A DNA stretch of 64,000 bases from Tulasnella sp. 424 (taxonomy: Eukaryota; Basidiomycota; Agaricomycetes; Cantharellales; Tulasnellaceae): contig WSUB01000075.1 in assembly GCA_019633425.1 (NCBI GenBank), forward strand, positions 1-64,000, in the 5' to 3' direction. The notes beneath the pieces are model-generated. The model was given only the letters and a program-made list of their open reading frames with translations, made no database searches and had not been told where the DNA came from. This document shows positions 11,084 through 22,149 of this stretch, one piece after another. Numbering within the stretch: the first letter of the stretch is position 1; each line of letters begins with the position of its first letter. The translations under genes and the position numbers were made by a program.

Positions 11084-11340
11084 CTAAGAGCGACTGCCTC
11101 CAGTGTTCTGATTCGAGGATCCACCATCCACAGTCGTCACGGTCGCCGCCGATTCACCGGGGGTTGTAGAGCTTCCCATGTTGTGGCAGTGTCCTGTTTT
11201 GAAAGGTTCAGCGAAAGTCATGAACGAGTGGCACTGGAATAGCATACCAGATAAAGTGCGGTAGTTTGCAGGGTTCCTAGGGATTCAGATCGTGGTAGTC
11301 CTGGAGCTGATAGGACTGGCAGGTTGGTGAGGAATGGGCT
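11084..11340 (-). other. Short spliced gene, type P, copy 1
   Basis: A minus-strand TATA (TATATAAGAG near 11343-11352) is followed by a leader and a probable intron ending AAACAG near 11194. A 31-codon ORF then runs 11179-11084: MGSSTTPGESAATVTTVDGG and 11 more. The same small ORF, from the start through GxSxxxPG to VTxVD, is present in copies P2 and P4. Past this ORF an overlapping frame (10744-11127) encodes a strongly hydrophobic stretch, CIILLSPIIVVMLLLLLVMG, so a spliced single-pass membrane protein is an alternative reading. No known family is recognised. Coding status rests on conservation of the start region between copies and is uncertain. Confidence 0.35.
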
Positions 11341-12307
11341 ATCTCTTATATACTGAAGACATTCAGATAGCCAGGTAATCGAACGAACGTTCGTCCGTAG
11401 TCACTGCATACGTGTCCTGGAAGTGTTCTGCGATGGTGGACCGTCTCAGGAGCGCATTGACAAACTCCCCGAGACAGGTTTTAGACCAAGCGCCAAACCA
11501 AGTTGAGAAATGGACGCAAATTTTCGAAAAAGGAATATGGTACATTGGAATTGAAGAAATACCTCATTCCACGCATGTTCAAGTGGAACGGAGATCTGTT
11601 CCGGGGGGGGGGGGGTGTTGACGCTCTCCTGTGACGATCGGAAGTTTGGCCGGCTTTGGCCGCGTGGAAACCTTCGATTGGGGAAAGCCGATCAAGCCTT
11701 CCTGTTGGGAGGCTTGGGGCAAGAGACTATCAAGAAGCCAATGGAGTCAAGAGCTTGGATGCGGCACTTGGATTCGTTATGGTGCACTTGGTTATCGCGG
11801 ATCGAAATTTAGGGCTTTCCTGAACGGGAAGTTCCCAAACACCAGCGGACAACGGCAGAGGGGGAGGCGAAAGCCTTGTTCACAGTAAGGGGCTACGTTT
11901 CGACTTGTTTCGGGGGGTTTGGGATGAGACTACGTGTTAGAACTCCCTGCTCTTGGACCATCCATTTAATCACGACTTGTACCACTTGCGGAAGGCGAGC
12001 TATTCCTGGGGTCAAGACCTGCACAGATGGACCTGCGATTCCAGAGACAAATTACTATAGGACGGTGATGGAGTGGCGTGGTCGTGGGGAGGAACGTAGA
12101 AGGATACACGTACATTTGGCAAAGCTTGTCCAGGGTGGACATCGTCCCCTGCACAGCCACCAGGCAACATCAGAACTGCCCCACATGCAAGACAGACAGG
12201 AAGTACACATCGAAATACTGTCACTCACTATGATCACGGCTGCAGTGCCTTCGTCAGACATGGGACATCATTTGACACTGAGTCTCGGGCGGATGTCCAA
12301 TCTTCGA

Positions 12308-12406
12308 NNNNNNNNNNNNNNNNNNNNNNNNNNNNNNNNNNNNNNNNNNNNNNNNNNNNNNNNNNNNNNNNNNNNNNNNNNNNNNNNNNNNNNNNNNNNN
12401 NNNNNN
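12308..12406. other. Assembly gap (99 Ns), probably artefactual
   Basis: The 78 bases before the Ns (12230-12307) and the 78 bases after (12407-12484) are identical. The paralogous block near 18068-18148 reads straight through this sequence once. The two contig ends therefore overlap, and probably no sequence is missing. Confidence 0.8.
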
Positions 12407-12497
12407 ATGATCACGGCTGCAGTGCCTTCGTCAGACATGGGACATCATTTGACACTGAGTCTCGGGCGGATGTCCAATCTTCGACCCTCTTGCTGTT

Positions 12498-12842
12498 CTA
12501 CATGTCTCGCGGATGTCTGGCCAGATAGTTTCTCAAGCGGAACAAATCGATAGTACGAAGAATGAACATTAAATGCAGGAAAGCAGGCAGTGCAATAAGA
12601 TGCAATGCAACACGTTCTTGTTTAGGTCTGACGAAGTTGGAGGCTCCGAGCTTTGCCATCGCGCTGCGGAAGTCTTCTGCGTGTTGGGAGTGGGTTAGCC
12701 AAAATCGAGCGAAGGAAACTCTAGGGTCTTAGTAAGGTGTGGGATGTAGTGATGGTATCACTAGTAGCAGGACGAGGTTGGACGACTGAGTCGATGCTGG
12801 AGCTAAACGAGACTCAGCGCAGTGGTCCTTGTATACTTTCGA
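12498..12842 (-). other. Short gene, type Q, copy 1 (53-aa ORF)
   Basis: A minus-strand TATA-like TATACAAGG sits near 12830. The ORF 12659-12498 begins MAKLGASNFVRPK and continues into a hydrophobic helix (LHLIALPAFLHLMFILRTI) followed by basic residues (RLRNYLARHPRDM). The product would be a tiny membrane-anchored protein. The leader contains a ctaaccc branch-like motif and cacgcag acceptor just before the ATG, as in copies Q2 and Q4, although the donor is degraded here. The family is not recognised. Confidence 0.35.
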
Positions 12843-12843
12843 T

Positions 12844-13440
12844 TCAGGTATTCCACAACAGTTGCCTATAAATGGGCCACGCAGCTAGCAGCCGACGCGC
12901 TTGGAAAGACAGGTTACGCCCGCGTGATCGACGTGCAACTTGACGACAACTCAGACAACCGCGCTGGATATGCAAGCACACCGTGACCGCCCTTTCTCTT
13001 GCAAGGAACTGACCGATTAGTTTCGGGCGTGATTTTATTGGAACGGTGTTGCTTCGCGATTCCTCTTGGCAGACTACATTCAGCCGACGCCGCGACCATA
13101 CCCAATGCGAGTACCTCGCCACCTTTACCGTTGGAGGGGCCATGCGGTTTTCCCCGTCGCCACTCCAACGGTGGTTATCTTCGCGCCGATTCGATCAACT
13201 CGAAGGATGAGTTCACTTAGTACATCTCCACCGTTGTATGCCCCTCGAGCCCGTTTGTCTCCCTGATCTTTGGTCTGTATACAGCTATGTTGTTTCCCAG
13301 GGTTTTGCTGTTTCTTTTCGAAGGAATCGATGTATTACCAAGTTGACTGATTCTCCTGGAGCGTCATTCAAGGTGTCTTGCGTGATGCATGGTTCGTTTT
13401 CAGCGCTGCAGAAAGTCTCACTTTACCCCAGTGTACCTTA
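12844..13440 (+). pseudogene. GH79 fossil 1 (exons 8-9 plus 3' flank)
   Basis: The plus strand matches the GH79 C-terminal domain. Exon 8 gives ALGKTG.ARVIDVQLDDNSDNRAGYAS and exon 9 gives NGVASRFLLADYIQ, with frame breaks. The last coding exon is missing and the GH79 3' flank follows directly. It is a dead fragment carried inside the duplicated block. Confidence 0.75.
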
Positions 13441-13621
13441 AAATATCATGAACCTTGGTCCACGCTCTTGTTGATGCTCTGAAACGGAGTCCGTGCATTC
13501 ATACTCCATGACGAGAAGCTAGAGACGCATGACAAGCATAGTTGGACCGAGGGGCAGGATACAAGACGAGTATTGAGCGTAAGGCTAGGCAATGTATGAT
13601 CACTCGTGGGTTTGTATCCCT

Positions 13622-13890
13622 CTAAGGGCGAGTGCTGCCACTGCCGTGGTTCGATCCATCATCGACGACCGTCACCGTGTCGGATGATTGTCCAGGCTTT
13701 GCAGAGTTTCCCATGTTGCGAGGAGTGTCCTGCTTTGAACGGTTCAGTAAAACGTCTCGAACGTATGATGGCATAACGGCTTACTGGATAAAGTGGTACT
13801 TCGAGAGGCTCAGAGGTGGTTGGACTGTGGTAGTGTTGAATCCGAGGTGTTGTTGGAGGGAAGGGTCGATCGCTGACTCTATCTTTATAC
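13622..13890 (-). other. Short spliced gene, type P, copy 2
   Basis: The minus strand has TATAAAG near 13885. A leader, then a GTAAGCC...AAAGCAG intron (first base ~13794, last ~13730) lead to a 30-codon ORF at 13714-13622: MGNSAKPGQSSDTVTVVDDG and ten more. The ORF equals copy P4 except for one residue. The frame that in P4 opens with ATG right after the TATA has ATA here, so an upstream start is not conserved; the exon-2 ORF is. Confidence 0.35.
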
Positions 13891-14753
13891 ACCCCAAACG
13901 CCCATACAGTCGAACAATCGGTTAGTCCACGAACCTCCGCTCGTAGTCACTGCGTACGTGTCCAGGAAGCTTTCACTGTTCTGCGATTGTTAACCGGGGT
14001 TGGGTGCAAATACCTCCGGGACACTTGGGCCAAGTCCCAAGCGAACACTTTCGACGCAAATATGGAACAAACGAAAGGGTTCTATCGGAGTTCAGGAAAT
14101 GCCGCATTCCATGTAGGCCTCGAGTCGAACGAGATCTGCTGCGGGAAGCGACCCACGCCTTCTTTGTGACGACTCGAAGTTGACCGGCTTGTCTGATCGC
14201 CGTGGAAATCTTCTAATGGAAAAGGTCGACCATCTCGACCATCTCTTTTCGGAAGCTTGGATAAGGCCCTCGTGGCAGCTCAGGGAGTCAATAGTCATGA
14301 TGCCGTGATTATGTTCGAACGGTGTGGTGCACTGGGCTACCGCCGATTGAAAGGACCTGCAAAGTGAACGGGATCCAAGGTCCCGAACTCTAGCGGACAA
14401 CGGCATAGGAGGAACCGAAGCCTTGTACATTCAAGGGAATTAAGAGCCAAGTTTCGGTGTGTTCTAGGCAGCCCAGAATGAGACTAACCGTTCGAAGGTC
14501 CCTTTCTTGGCGCCATCCTCACGATGGACGTTCGATCATGACTCGTGCCGCTTATGTAAGGCAAGCTATCGTCTTGGGCTCAGCGTGAAAGATTTGCACG
14601 TAAATTCAGATAAGGATACGTTTCCGAAAAAAAAAGGCCAGGAGACGGAGATGGAGTGGCGTAGTCATGGGGCCTGGTGGAGCTTCGTTTGTGGGAGACA
14701 AGCTTACAAAGTTTGTCCAGGACGAACGTCATCTCCTTTCAGAGCCACAAAGT

Positions 14754-15345
14754 TCACGCATGATCATGACTGTCACATAACCAAGCCACAGAGGAGATAC
14801 AAATCAGAATACTCCCATCCCTTGTGATTACGTCGGCAGTGCTTTCATTGGACATGGAACGCCACTTGACACTTGGTTTGGCATGGGCAGCCGATTTCCG
14901 ACCCTGGTTCCAAGTACCTGTCGCTGTTTTGCGGATCTCACTGGCCAGATAGTTTCCCAAGCAGAACAAATGAATTAATGCGAAGACCGCAGGTGAAATA
15001 CGTAAAATAAAGCGGAGCGATAGATAAAATGCAAGAAGTTCGCGTATGAAGGGAATGGCCTAAGGGCGATTGTTCTCGGTACGACGACCATTTGGTGGGA
15101 CTGTGGTCACTGGTGGAATGGGCTGACCAGGTGTAGGTCGGACGAAGTTGGAGGCTGCGGGTTGTGCCATCGCGCTGTGGGGGTTTTCTGCGTGTTGCAA
15201 ACGAGTTAGCCAAGACCGAGCGAACGAAACTTTAAGGCCTACTGGAGAGAGGGATGTAGTGTCGGAGAGACTAGTAAGCGGGGCGACGTTGGAAGACTGG
15301 GTCGATGCTGAAACCCAACACTCATATCAACGTTCCCTTATATAC
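14754..15345 (-). other. Short spliced gene, type Q, copy 2
   Basis: TATATAAGGG at ~15337-15346 is followed by a leader, a 55-nt intron (15188-15242, GTAGGC...CTAAC...CACGCAG) and ATG at 15170. A 36-aa ORF runs to the stop at 15060: MAQPAASNFVRPTPGQP, then PVTTV and a final RP. If a 51-nt GTGACC...CCTTAG intron (15060-15110) is removed, the frame continues 15059-14754. That adds 101 residues with a hydrophobic helix (FALIHLFCLGNYLA) and a total of 121 aa. Copy 1 shows the same order (start motif, helix, basic end) without an intron, which favours the longer form. Unknown family. Confidence 0.4.
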
Positions 15346-16364
15346 ATTTGAGTCCGCAGGACATACTTGCGACTCTGGAATGCTAGAAAGTGCGCTGGTC
15401 TGTAGAGGGCGGCCACGTAGCTTCGGGGTTTGGCCGTAGAGACATTTCATTTAGGAAGGAGGCCCGAGACATTTCACTCAAGACAAGGCAAGTCATAAGA
15501 AAAAGGCAATCAGAAATACTTGTGACCAATTCTGGTGGAACTGGGGATGTCTGGGGTAGCTTGAGTAGAATAATCTTGGCGTGGACAGGGCGGATGAGAC
15601 ATCATAAGGGTTTCCCGCGCCATATGTACAGCTGCGCTTGGACGGCGGTTTCCGGAAAGCCAAAAAAAGAACTCGATGTTCCATGTACCTTACCCTATTT
15701 CTTAATTTGGAACAAATGAACATGCGGTGCCTCCTGCGTCAAGGGGAATGTTCCGTCTCCCAATTTTTCAGCAGGGCGAGTACAAGGTGGAGCAAGGACG
15801 TTCGTGTCTGACGAAACAGAACGCTGTCAAACGCCGACGACAACCACAGACGGAACAACTACTTTAAGTGAACGGCGGGAATTCCGCGAGCGTTTGGTAG
15901 AGTCATGGGCCAGTGGGTCCGCAAGTTGATTGATCTATGTCGATGTCGACATTCCAGAGTGATCGGAGGCTATAGGGGCAGTTGTACAAGACGAACGTCC
16001 GTTCTTGCGCGCATGGGACTGGCCAAAGACACCCGTGGACCAAGACAAGTCCATTTTACGCAGAAATTAATAGTACCGAGTTTGCAGGTCATGAGATCCG
16101 ACCTGGTGGCGATGGTGGTGGGCCGTGGCGGGTCACATTGTCACACGCTGATCAAGAACTTTGTCCTTGCTTGTTCCCCACAATATCAGAACTTAGCCGA
16201 ACCCAAATGGCGAGAGCAGATAATGTATTTTAATTATTAAGGATGGCGGGAGAGGTACATAATATCTGCGGCGTCGTGGTTCTCCCACTTCTAATCAGTT
16301 GCATTGGGCGTCCTCTTCGTAACATTACAAGATGGCCATGGAGCGCTTGGCGAATGTGGTATTA
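15346..16364. other. Spacer between Q2 and R2, duplicated at 21000-21950
   Basis: This ~1-kb stretch is repeated in the right copy. Short frames on both strands (for example 15390-15719) do not keep their frame in the sister copy, so I call no gene. Confidence 0.45.
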
Positions 16365-16787
16365 TCAAGGCTTAGGGACCTGGTCAGGCCGAGGTTGAAG
16401 TGGGGGTGGAGGTCTCGCAGGAGAAGGGCTGCGCCTAGGGGAGCTAAAGATACCAGAGGTTTGAGAAAAGTCAGTCGCGGATCTCAACGAACCAAGGAGG
16501 CCTCGACGTACTACTGCGGCTCCTTGGCCTGGTTAACACCCAAAAAGTTAGATACGACTGGTCGTCAGTGTCAATTGCCACAAAGGCTTATTAGTACCGA
16601 CCTTCCGCTGGGGAGACGCTTCTCCAACAGGACCAGGTAAGTTGAGATCTTTGTTTTTGGTCGGATTGGTTTGACCACTCGTGTTTGCGCTTGGCAGGAA
16701 TCCACCGGAGGAAGCATCGTGGTTCGAATTTGGTGGTGACTCGAGCACAGCGGAAGGGCTGGTATCGTGGTTTTCGTCTGTTGACAT
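16365..16787 (-). CDS. Short Ser/Pro/Asn-rich protein, type R (117 aa)
   Basis: Exons are 16598-16787 and 16365-16528. The 69-nt intron (16529-16597) starts GTACTAA and ends TTAACCAG. The first exon gives MSTDENHDTSPSAVLESPPN and a disordered Ser/Asn/Gly stretch to SPQRKV. The second gives GQGAAVVRRGLLGSLRSATD, then FSQTSGIFSSPRRS and a Pro-rich end (PPPPLQPRPDQVPKP). The second exon has an exact 164-nt counterpart at 21986-22149, in which all differences keep the frame open. That supports coding. No signal peptide, membrane helix or known domain is visible; it looks like a disordered intracellular protein. The donor is weak, so the first exon's end could be a few bases off. Confidence 0.45.
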
Positions 16788-17195
16788 AGGATGTTTTAAA
16801 CGGGACGATGCTAGATGAAGATAGGATTCACCGTTCGTGGACGGGATTTGGAGAGAGTAAGAGGGAGGGGGGAAGCTGATGGAGTGTTTACGGGGGAGTG
16901 GGTGGTAGATCGTACACGGGAAGGGGAAGGGGAATGAGTCTGCACCACCGGGACAGGTTATATCTCTGCCTGCCCTTCTTCGCAAGGTTAATCATGGGCA
17001 CGCCGCATTGGTCCCGTAGCGGTGGGTCTCTCCCTCCTCTCGCGATGAAGTTGAGTTTGTCGACACCTCACACGGTCACGCACCACAAGATAAGGGAAGT
17101 TGGGGTGCAGCTACCACAAACCGCTGTAAGGATTTTTTCTCGAAATCAGATATAGGGCAAGAGCCGTTGAGGTATTTTCAAATTAGGAAATCGAG

Positions 17196-17501
17196 TTGTT
17201 CGCTTCGTCAAACTTCCGTAATCACCTCCCCTATGAGCTTCACAACGTACGTGGCTGGTACTACCTACTTCAAGGGCTTCACCATTACCAACTCATTCTC
17301 CCCCGTCAACTTCACAACTATCGGGAAAGAGGGCCAAGGAACGATGATCATGCTGCAAAGAGGAGGTCGAGGTCATACGCGCATTCACCACCGCGCAGAA
17401 GATATGATAGGGATGATGGAAGGACAAGGCAGTCACGGTCAAGTTCGTTGGAAAGAGAGCGGGACCAGTACGCGGCGGATAAGAGATGGAGAGTTCAGTG
17501 A
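17196..17501 (+). other. RS-rich open frame in the unique spacer
   Basis: The second half of this frame is rich in Arg-Ser and Arg-Asp pairs (AKRRSRSYAHSPPRRRYD, then RSSSLERERDQY), like the tail of SR-type splicing factors. No RNA-recognition motif is visible in front. It lies in the ~1-kb spacer that is single-copy between the two large repeats. It may be a fragment of an SR-protein gene brought in by rearrangement, or chance. Confidence 0.25.
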
Positions 17502-18164
17502 CGCAGGGCAGGTGCCTCTTCTCGATTTCAAACCATCCGCTTGCCTCCAACGTTGTCTACGACTGTATTTTTTGTGTTGTGCTGTAAAATTGGGGGCTTT
17601 CCTTCATCGCTTTCTCCGCGGATCGAAATTTAGGGCTTTCATGAACGGGAAGTTCCCAAACACAAGCGGACAACGGCAGAGGGGGGGCGAAAGCCTTGTT
17701 CGCAGTAGGGGCTACGTTTCGACTTGTTTCGGGCGGTTTGGGATGAGACCAAGTGTTAGAAAGTCCCGTTCTTGGCGCCATCCGTACGGGGACGTTCGAT
17801 CACGACTTGTACCACTTGCGGAAGGCGAGCTATTCCTGGGGCCAAAGACCTGCGCATGCAGATTCAGATGGACCTGCGATTCCAGAGACAAATTACTATA
17901 AGACGGTGATGGGGTGGCGTGGTCGTGGGGAGAAACGTAGAAGGATATACATTTGGCAAAGCTTGTCCAGGGTGGACATCGTCCCGTGCACAGCCACCAG
18001 GCCACATCAGAACTGCCCTACATGCTAGACAGACAGGAAGTACACATCAAAATACTGTCACTCCCAGTGATCACGGCTGCAGTGCCTTCGTCAGACATGG
18101 GACATCATTTGACACTGAGTCTCGGGCGGATGTCCAATCTTCGACCCTGGTTCCTCTTGCTGCT

Positions 18165-18500
18165 CTACATGTCTCGCGGATGTCTGGCCAGATAGTTTCT
18201 CAAGCGGAACAAATCGATAGTACGAAGAATGAACATTAAATGCAGGAAAGCAGGCAGTGCAATAAGATGCAACGCAACAAGTTCTCGCTTAGGCCTGGCC
18301 GCCTGACGAAGCTGGAGGCTCCGGGTCTTGCCACCGCGCTGCGGAAGTCTTCTGTGTGTTGAAAGTGGGTTAGCCAAAATCGAGCGAAGGAAACTCTAGG
18401 GTGTGTGATGTAGTGATGGTATCACTAGTAGCAGGACGAGGTTGGATGACTGAGTCGATACTGGAACCAAACGAGACTCAGCGCAGTGGTCCCTTATATA
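18165..18500 (-). pseudogene. Short gene, type Q, copy 3 (start lost)
   Basis: The sequence matches copy Q1 across the helix-coding part (LHLIALPAFLHLMFILRTI...ARHPRDM). The codon at the Q1 start position is GTG here, and an insertion of about eight bases (cggccagg region, ~18297) shifts the frame after the first ten codons. The TATA region (TATATAAGGG near 18493) is kept. The copy is probably dead. Confidence 0.4.
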
Positions 18501-18508
18501 CTTGCGAT

Positions 18509-19110
18509 TCAGGTATTCCATAACAGTGGCCTATAAATGGTCCACGCAGCTAGCAGCTGACGCGCTTGGAAAGACGGGTAACGCCCGCGTGATCGACTTG
18601 CAACTTGACGAGAACCCAGACAACCGCGCTGGATATGCAAGCACATCGTGACCGCCCTTTCTCTTGCAAGGAGCTGACCGATTAGTTTTGGGCGTGATTT
18701 TATGGGAACGGGGTTGCTTCGCGATTCCTCTTGGTTAACTACGTTCAGTCGACGTCGCGACCATACCCAATGCGAGTACCTCGCCACCTTTACCGTTGGA
18801 GGGACCATGCTGTTCTCCTCGTCGCTAATCCAACGGCGGCTATCTTCGCGCCGATTCGATCAACTCGAAGGTAAAATCACTTAGTACATTTCCACCGTTG
18901 CATGCCCCTCGAGCCCGTTTGTCTCCCTGATCTTTGGTCTGTAAACAGTTATGTTGTTTCCCAGGGGTTTGCTGTTTCTTTTCGAAGGAGTAGATGTATT
19001 ACCAAGCTGACTGATTCTTCTGGAGTGTCATTCAAGGTGTCTTGCGTGTTGCATGGTTCATTTTCAGCTCTGCAGAAAGTCTCACTTTACCTTAGAATAT
19101 TCATGAGCCT
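18509..19110 (+). pseudogene. GH79 fossil 2 (exons 8-9 plus 3' flank)
   Basis: This has the same composition as fossil 1. It gives ALGKTGNARVIDLQLDENPD then NRAGYAS, followed by an exon-9 remnant (NGVASRFLLVNYVQS) with frame breaks and the GH79 3' flank. Residues here are closer to the intact enzymes than in fossil 1 at some positions (NARVIDL). Confidence 0.75.
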
Positions 19111-19276
19111 TGGTCCACGCTTTTGTTGATGCTCTGAAACGTAGTCCATCTATTCACATCCCAAGACGAGAAGCTAGAGATGCATGACAATAATAGTCGG
19201 GCTGAGGGACATAGTACAAGACGAGTTTTGGCCGTAAGGCTAGGCGATGCATGATCACTCGCGGGAGTGTATCCCT

Positions 19277-19537
19277 CTAAGGACGAGTGCTGCCACTGCC
19301 GTGGTTTGATCCATCATCCACGGTCGTCACCGTGTCGGATGATTGTCCGGGCTTTGCAGAGTTTCCCATATTGTGAGAAGTGTTCTGCTTTGAACGGTTC
19401 AGCAAACGTCTCGAGCGTATGATGGCATACCGGCTTACTAGATAAGTGGTCATTTCGAGAGGCTCCTCAGAGGTGGTCGTCGGACTGGGGTAGTGTTGGA
19501 GATGTTGTTGGAGGGGAGGGGCGATTGCTGACTCCAT
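19277..19537 (-). other. Short spliced gene, type P, copy 4
   Basis: TATAAAAG lies at the promoter, with an ATG immediately after it. The two-exon reading 19439-19537 and 19277-19384 (54-nt intron, GTAAGCC...AAAGCAG) gives 68 aa starting MESAIAPPLQQHLQHYPSP. The inner ATG at 19369 gives a 30-aa ORF, MGNSAKPGQSSDTVTTVDDG plus ten, shared with P2. The outer start is not conserved, so the inner ORF is the better candidate. Unknown function. Confidence 0.35.
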
Positions 19538-20704
19538 CTTTTATACACCCCCAACGCCCATACAGTCGAACAATCGAATAGTCCACGAAATTCCGCCCGT
19601 AGTCACTGGATACGTGTCCTGAAGGTGACACTGTTCTGCGATTGTTGAACGGACTGGGTACAAATTCCCCGGGGCCAAGTCCGAAGCCAAGCCAACACTT
19701 TCGATGCAAATATAGAACAAACGAAAGGGTTCCGTCGGAGTTCAGGAGATGCCGTATCCATGGATTGCCTTGTCTGGAAGGGCATCCACTGCGGGGAGCA
19801 GTCCATGCACTTTGTAACGACTTGATATTGACCGGACTTCGCGAATCTCCGTGGAAACCTCTAATGGAAAGGGTCGACCGAGCCCACTTCTCTTGTTGGG
19901 AGGCTTGGGATAAGATCCACGTGGAATCCTAGGGAGTCCATACTCATGATTACGTGATTATGTTTGGACGGTGTGGTGCACTGCGCTGCCGCCGATCGAG
20001 AGGACTTTCAGAGTGATCGGGATCGAAGGTCCCGAACCCTAGCGGACAACGGCATAGCAGTAAGCGAAAGCCTTTGTTCAGTGGAATTAGTAGCCTAGTT
20101 CTAGGCCGCTCAGAATAGGACTAACCGTTCGAAAGTCCCTTTCTTGGCGCCATCCTTCCGACGGACGTTCGATCATGACTCGTGCCGCTCATGTAAGGCA
20201 AGCTACATCTTGGGCTCAGAGTGAAAGATTTGCGCGTAAATTCAGATAAGGATACGTTTCCGAAAAAAAAAGGCCAGGAGACAGAGATGGAGTGGCGTAG
20301 TCTGGGGCCTGGTGGAGCTTCGTTTGTGGGAGACAAGCTTACAAAGTTTGTTCAAGACGAACGTCATCTCCTTTCAGAGCCACAAGGTTCACGCATGATC
20401 ATGACTGTCACATGATCAAGCCACAGATCTAGAGGAAATACAAACCAGAATACTCCCATCCCTCGTGATTACGTCTGCAGTGCTTTCATTGGACATGGAA
20501 CGCTTCTTGACACTTAGTTTGGCATGGGCAGCCGATTTCCGACCCTGGCTCCAAGTACCCGTCGCTGTTTTGCGGATCTCACTGGCCAGATATATAGTTT
20601 CCCAAGCAGAACAAATGAATTAATGCGAAGACCGCAGGTGAAATACGTTAAATCAAGCGGAGCGATAGATAAAATGCAACAAGTTCGCGTATGAAGGGAA
20701 TGGC

Positions 20705-20995
20705 CTAAGGGCGATTGTTCTCGGTACGACGGCCATTTGGTGGGACTGTGGTCACTGGTGGGATGGGCTGACCAGGCGTAGGTCGAACGAAGTTGGAGGC
20801 TGCGGGTTGTGCCATCGCGCTGTGGGAGTTTTCTGCGTGTTGCGAGTGAGTTAGCCAAAACCGAGCGAACGAAACTTTAGCTAGGGCCTTACTGGAGTGA
20901 GGAATGGAGTGTCGGAGAGACTAGTAAGCGAGGCGACGTTGGAAGACTAGGTCGATGCTGAAACCAACACTCATCTCAGCGTTCCATTATATAAC
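20705..20995 (-). other. Short spliced gene, type Q, copy 4
   Basis: TATATAATGG lies near 20985-20994, followed by a leader and a 60-nt intron (20833-20892, GTAAGG...CACGCAG). The ATG at 20815 opens a 36-aa ORF identical to that of Q2. If the second 51-nt intron is removed as in Q2, this copy soon meets TAA (after REL.AFYLSLRLI), so the longer membrane form is broken here. Confidence 0.4.
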
Positions 20996-21985
20996 TTGAG
21001 TCCGTAGGACCTCCTTGCGATTCCGGAATGCCAGAAAAGTGCATTGGTCTGTAGAGGGCGGCCACGTAGCTTCGGGGTTTGGCCGTGGAGACATTTCAAT
21101 CTGGAAGGAGGCCCGAGACATTTCCCTCAAGACAAGGCAAGTCACAAGAAAAGGCAATCAGAAGTATTTGTGACCTATTCTGGTGGAACCAGGGATGTCT
21201 GGGGTAGGTTGAGTAGAATAGTCTTGGCGTGGATGAGACACATCAGGGTTTCCCGCGCCACAGCTGCGCTTAAACGGCGGGTTCCGGAAAGACAAAAAGA
21301 ACCCGAGGTTCCATGTACCTTGCCTGCTTCTTAATTTAGAACAAATGAACCATGCGCTGCCTCATGGATCAAGGGGGATGTTTCGTCTCCCGATCTTTAG
21401 GAGGGCGAGGGCAAGGTGGATCAAGGACCTTGTCTGACGACCAGAACACCTCAAACGCCGACGACAAGAACAGCCGGGACAATTGCTTTAAGCGAAGGGC
21501 GGGAATTCCGCGAGCGTTTGGTAGAGTCATGGGCCAGTTGGTCCGCAAGTTGAGTGATCTATGTCGATATCGACATTCCAGAGTGATCGGAGGGGCAGTT
21601 TGGACAAGACGAACGTTCGTTCTTGTGTGCATGGAACTGGCCAAAGACACTCCGTGGACCAAGACAAGTCCATTTTACGCAGAAATTAATACGAACGAGT
21701 TTGCAGGTCATGAGATCCGACCTGGTGGCGATGGTGGTGGCGGGTCACACTGTCACACGCTGATCAAGAACTTTGGTCTTGCTTGTTCCCCACAATATTC
21801 AGAAATTCGGCAGCCGAACCCAAATGACGAGACGTAGCAGAAAATGTATTTTAATTATTAAGGATGGCAGGAGAGGTACATAATATCTGCGGCGTCGTGG
21901 TTCTCCCACTTCTAATCGGTTGCATTGGGCGTCCTCCTCGTGACATTACAAGATGGCCATGAAGCGCTTGGTGAATGTGGCGTTA

Positions 21986-22149
21986 TCAAGGCTTAGGGAC
22001 CTGGTCAGGCCGAGGTTGAAGTGGGGGTGGAGGTCTTGCAGGAGAAGGGTCGCGATTCGGGGAGCTAAAAACACCAGAGGTTGGAGTAACGTCAGTCGCC
22101 GATCTCAACGAACCAAGGGGGCCTCGACGTACTACTGCGACTCCTTGGC
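21986..22149 (-). pseudogene. Type R second exon, copy 4, with exchanged 5' end
   Basis: This 164-nt exon is the counterpart of 16365-16528: GQGVAVVRRGPLGSLRSATD, then VTPTSGVFSSPNRD and the same PPPPLQPRPDQVPKP end. The first R exon is absent. In its place is another TATA-headed leader (TATATAAGTAG near 22318-22328) with a short ATG frame (MTAKISTQHP...) whose phase does not fit the exon. It is either a rearranged gene with a new first exon or a remnant. Confidence 0.4.

Larger units (their letters stand above)
11797..16560. repeat. Large direct repeat, left copy (~4.7 kb)
   Basis: Starting at cgcggatcgaaatttagggc, this region is matched in the same order and direction by 17617-22200. Each copy holds a Q-type short gene, a GH79 exon fossil, the GH79 3' flank, a P-type gene, a second Q-type gene and the 3' part of an R-type gene. 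The offset is ~5.7 kb. A ~1.05-kb spacer (16565-17616) separates the copies. The left copy contains the run of Ns. Confidence 0.7.

Noticed and set aside
11876..12553. 225-codon plus frame through the N run
   Set aside because: It contains 33 unknown residues from the gap, and the flanks are a 78-bp assembly duplication.
13640..13660. Possible tRNA T-loop (ggttcgatcc)
   Set aside because: No matching acceptor stem, D-loop or anticodon arm could be drawn around it.
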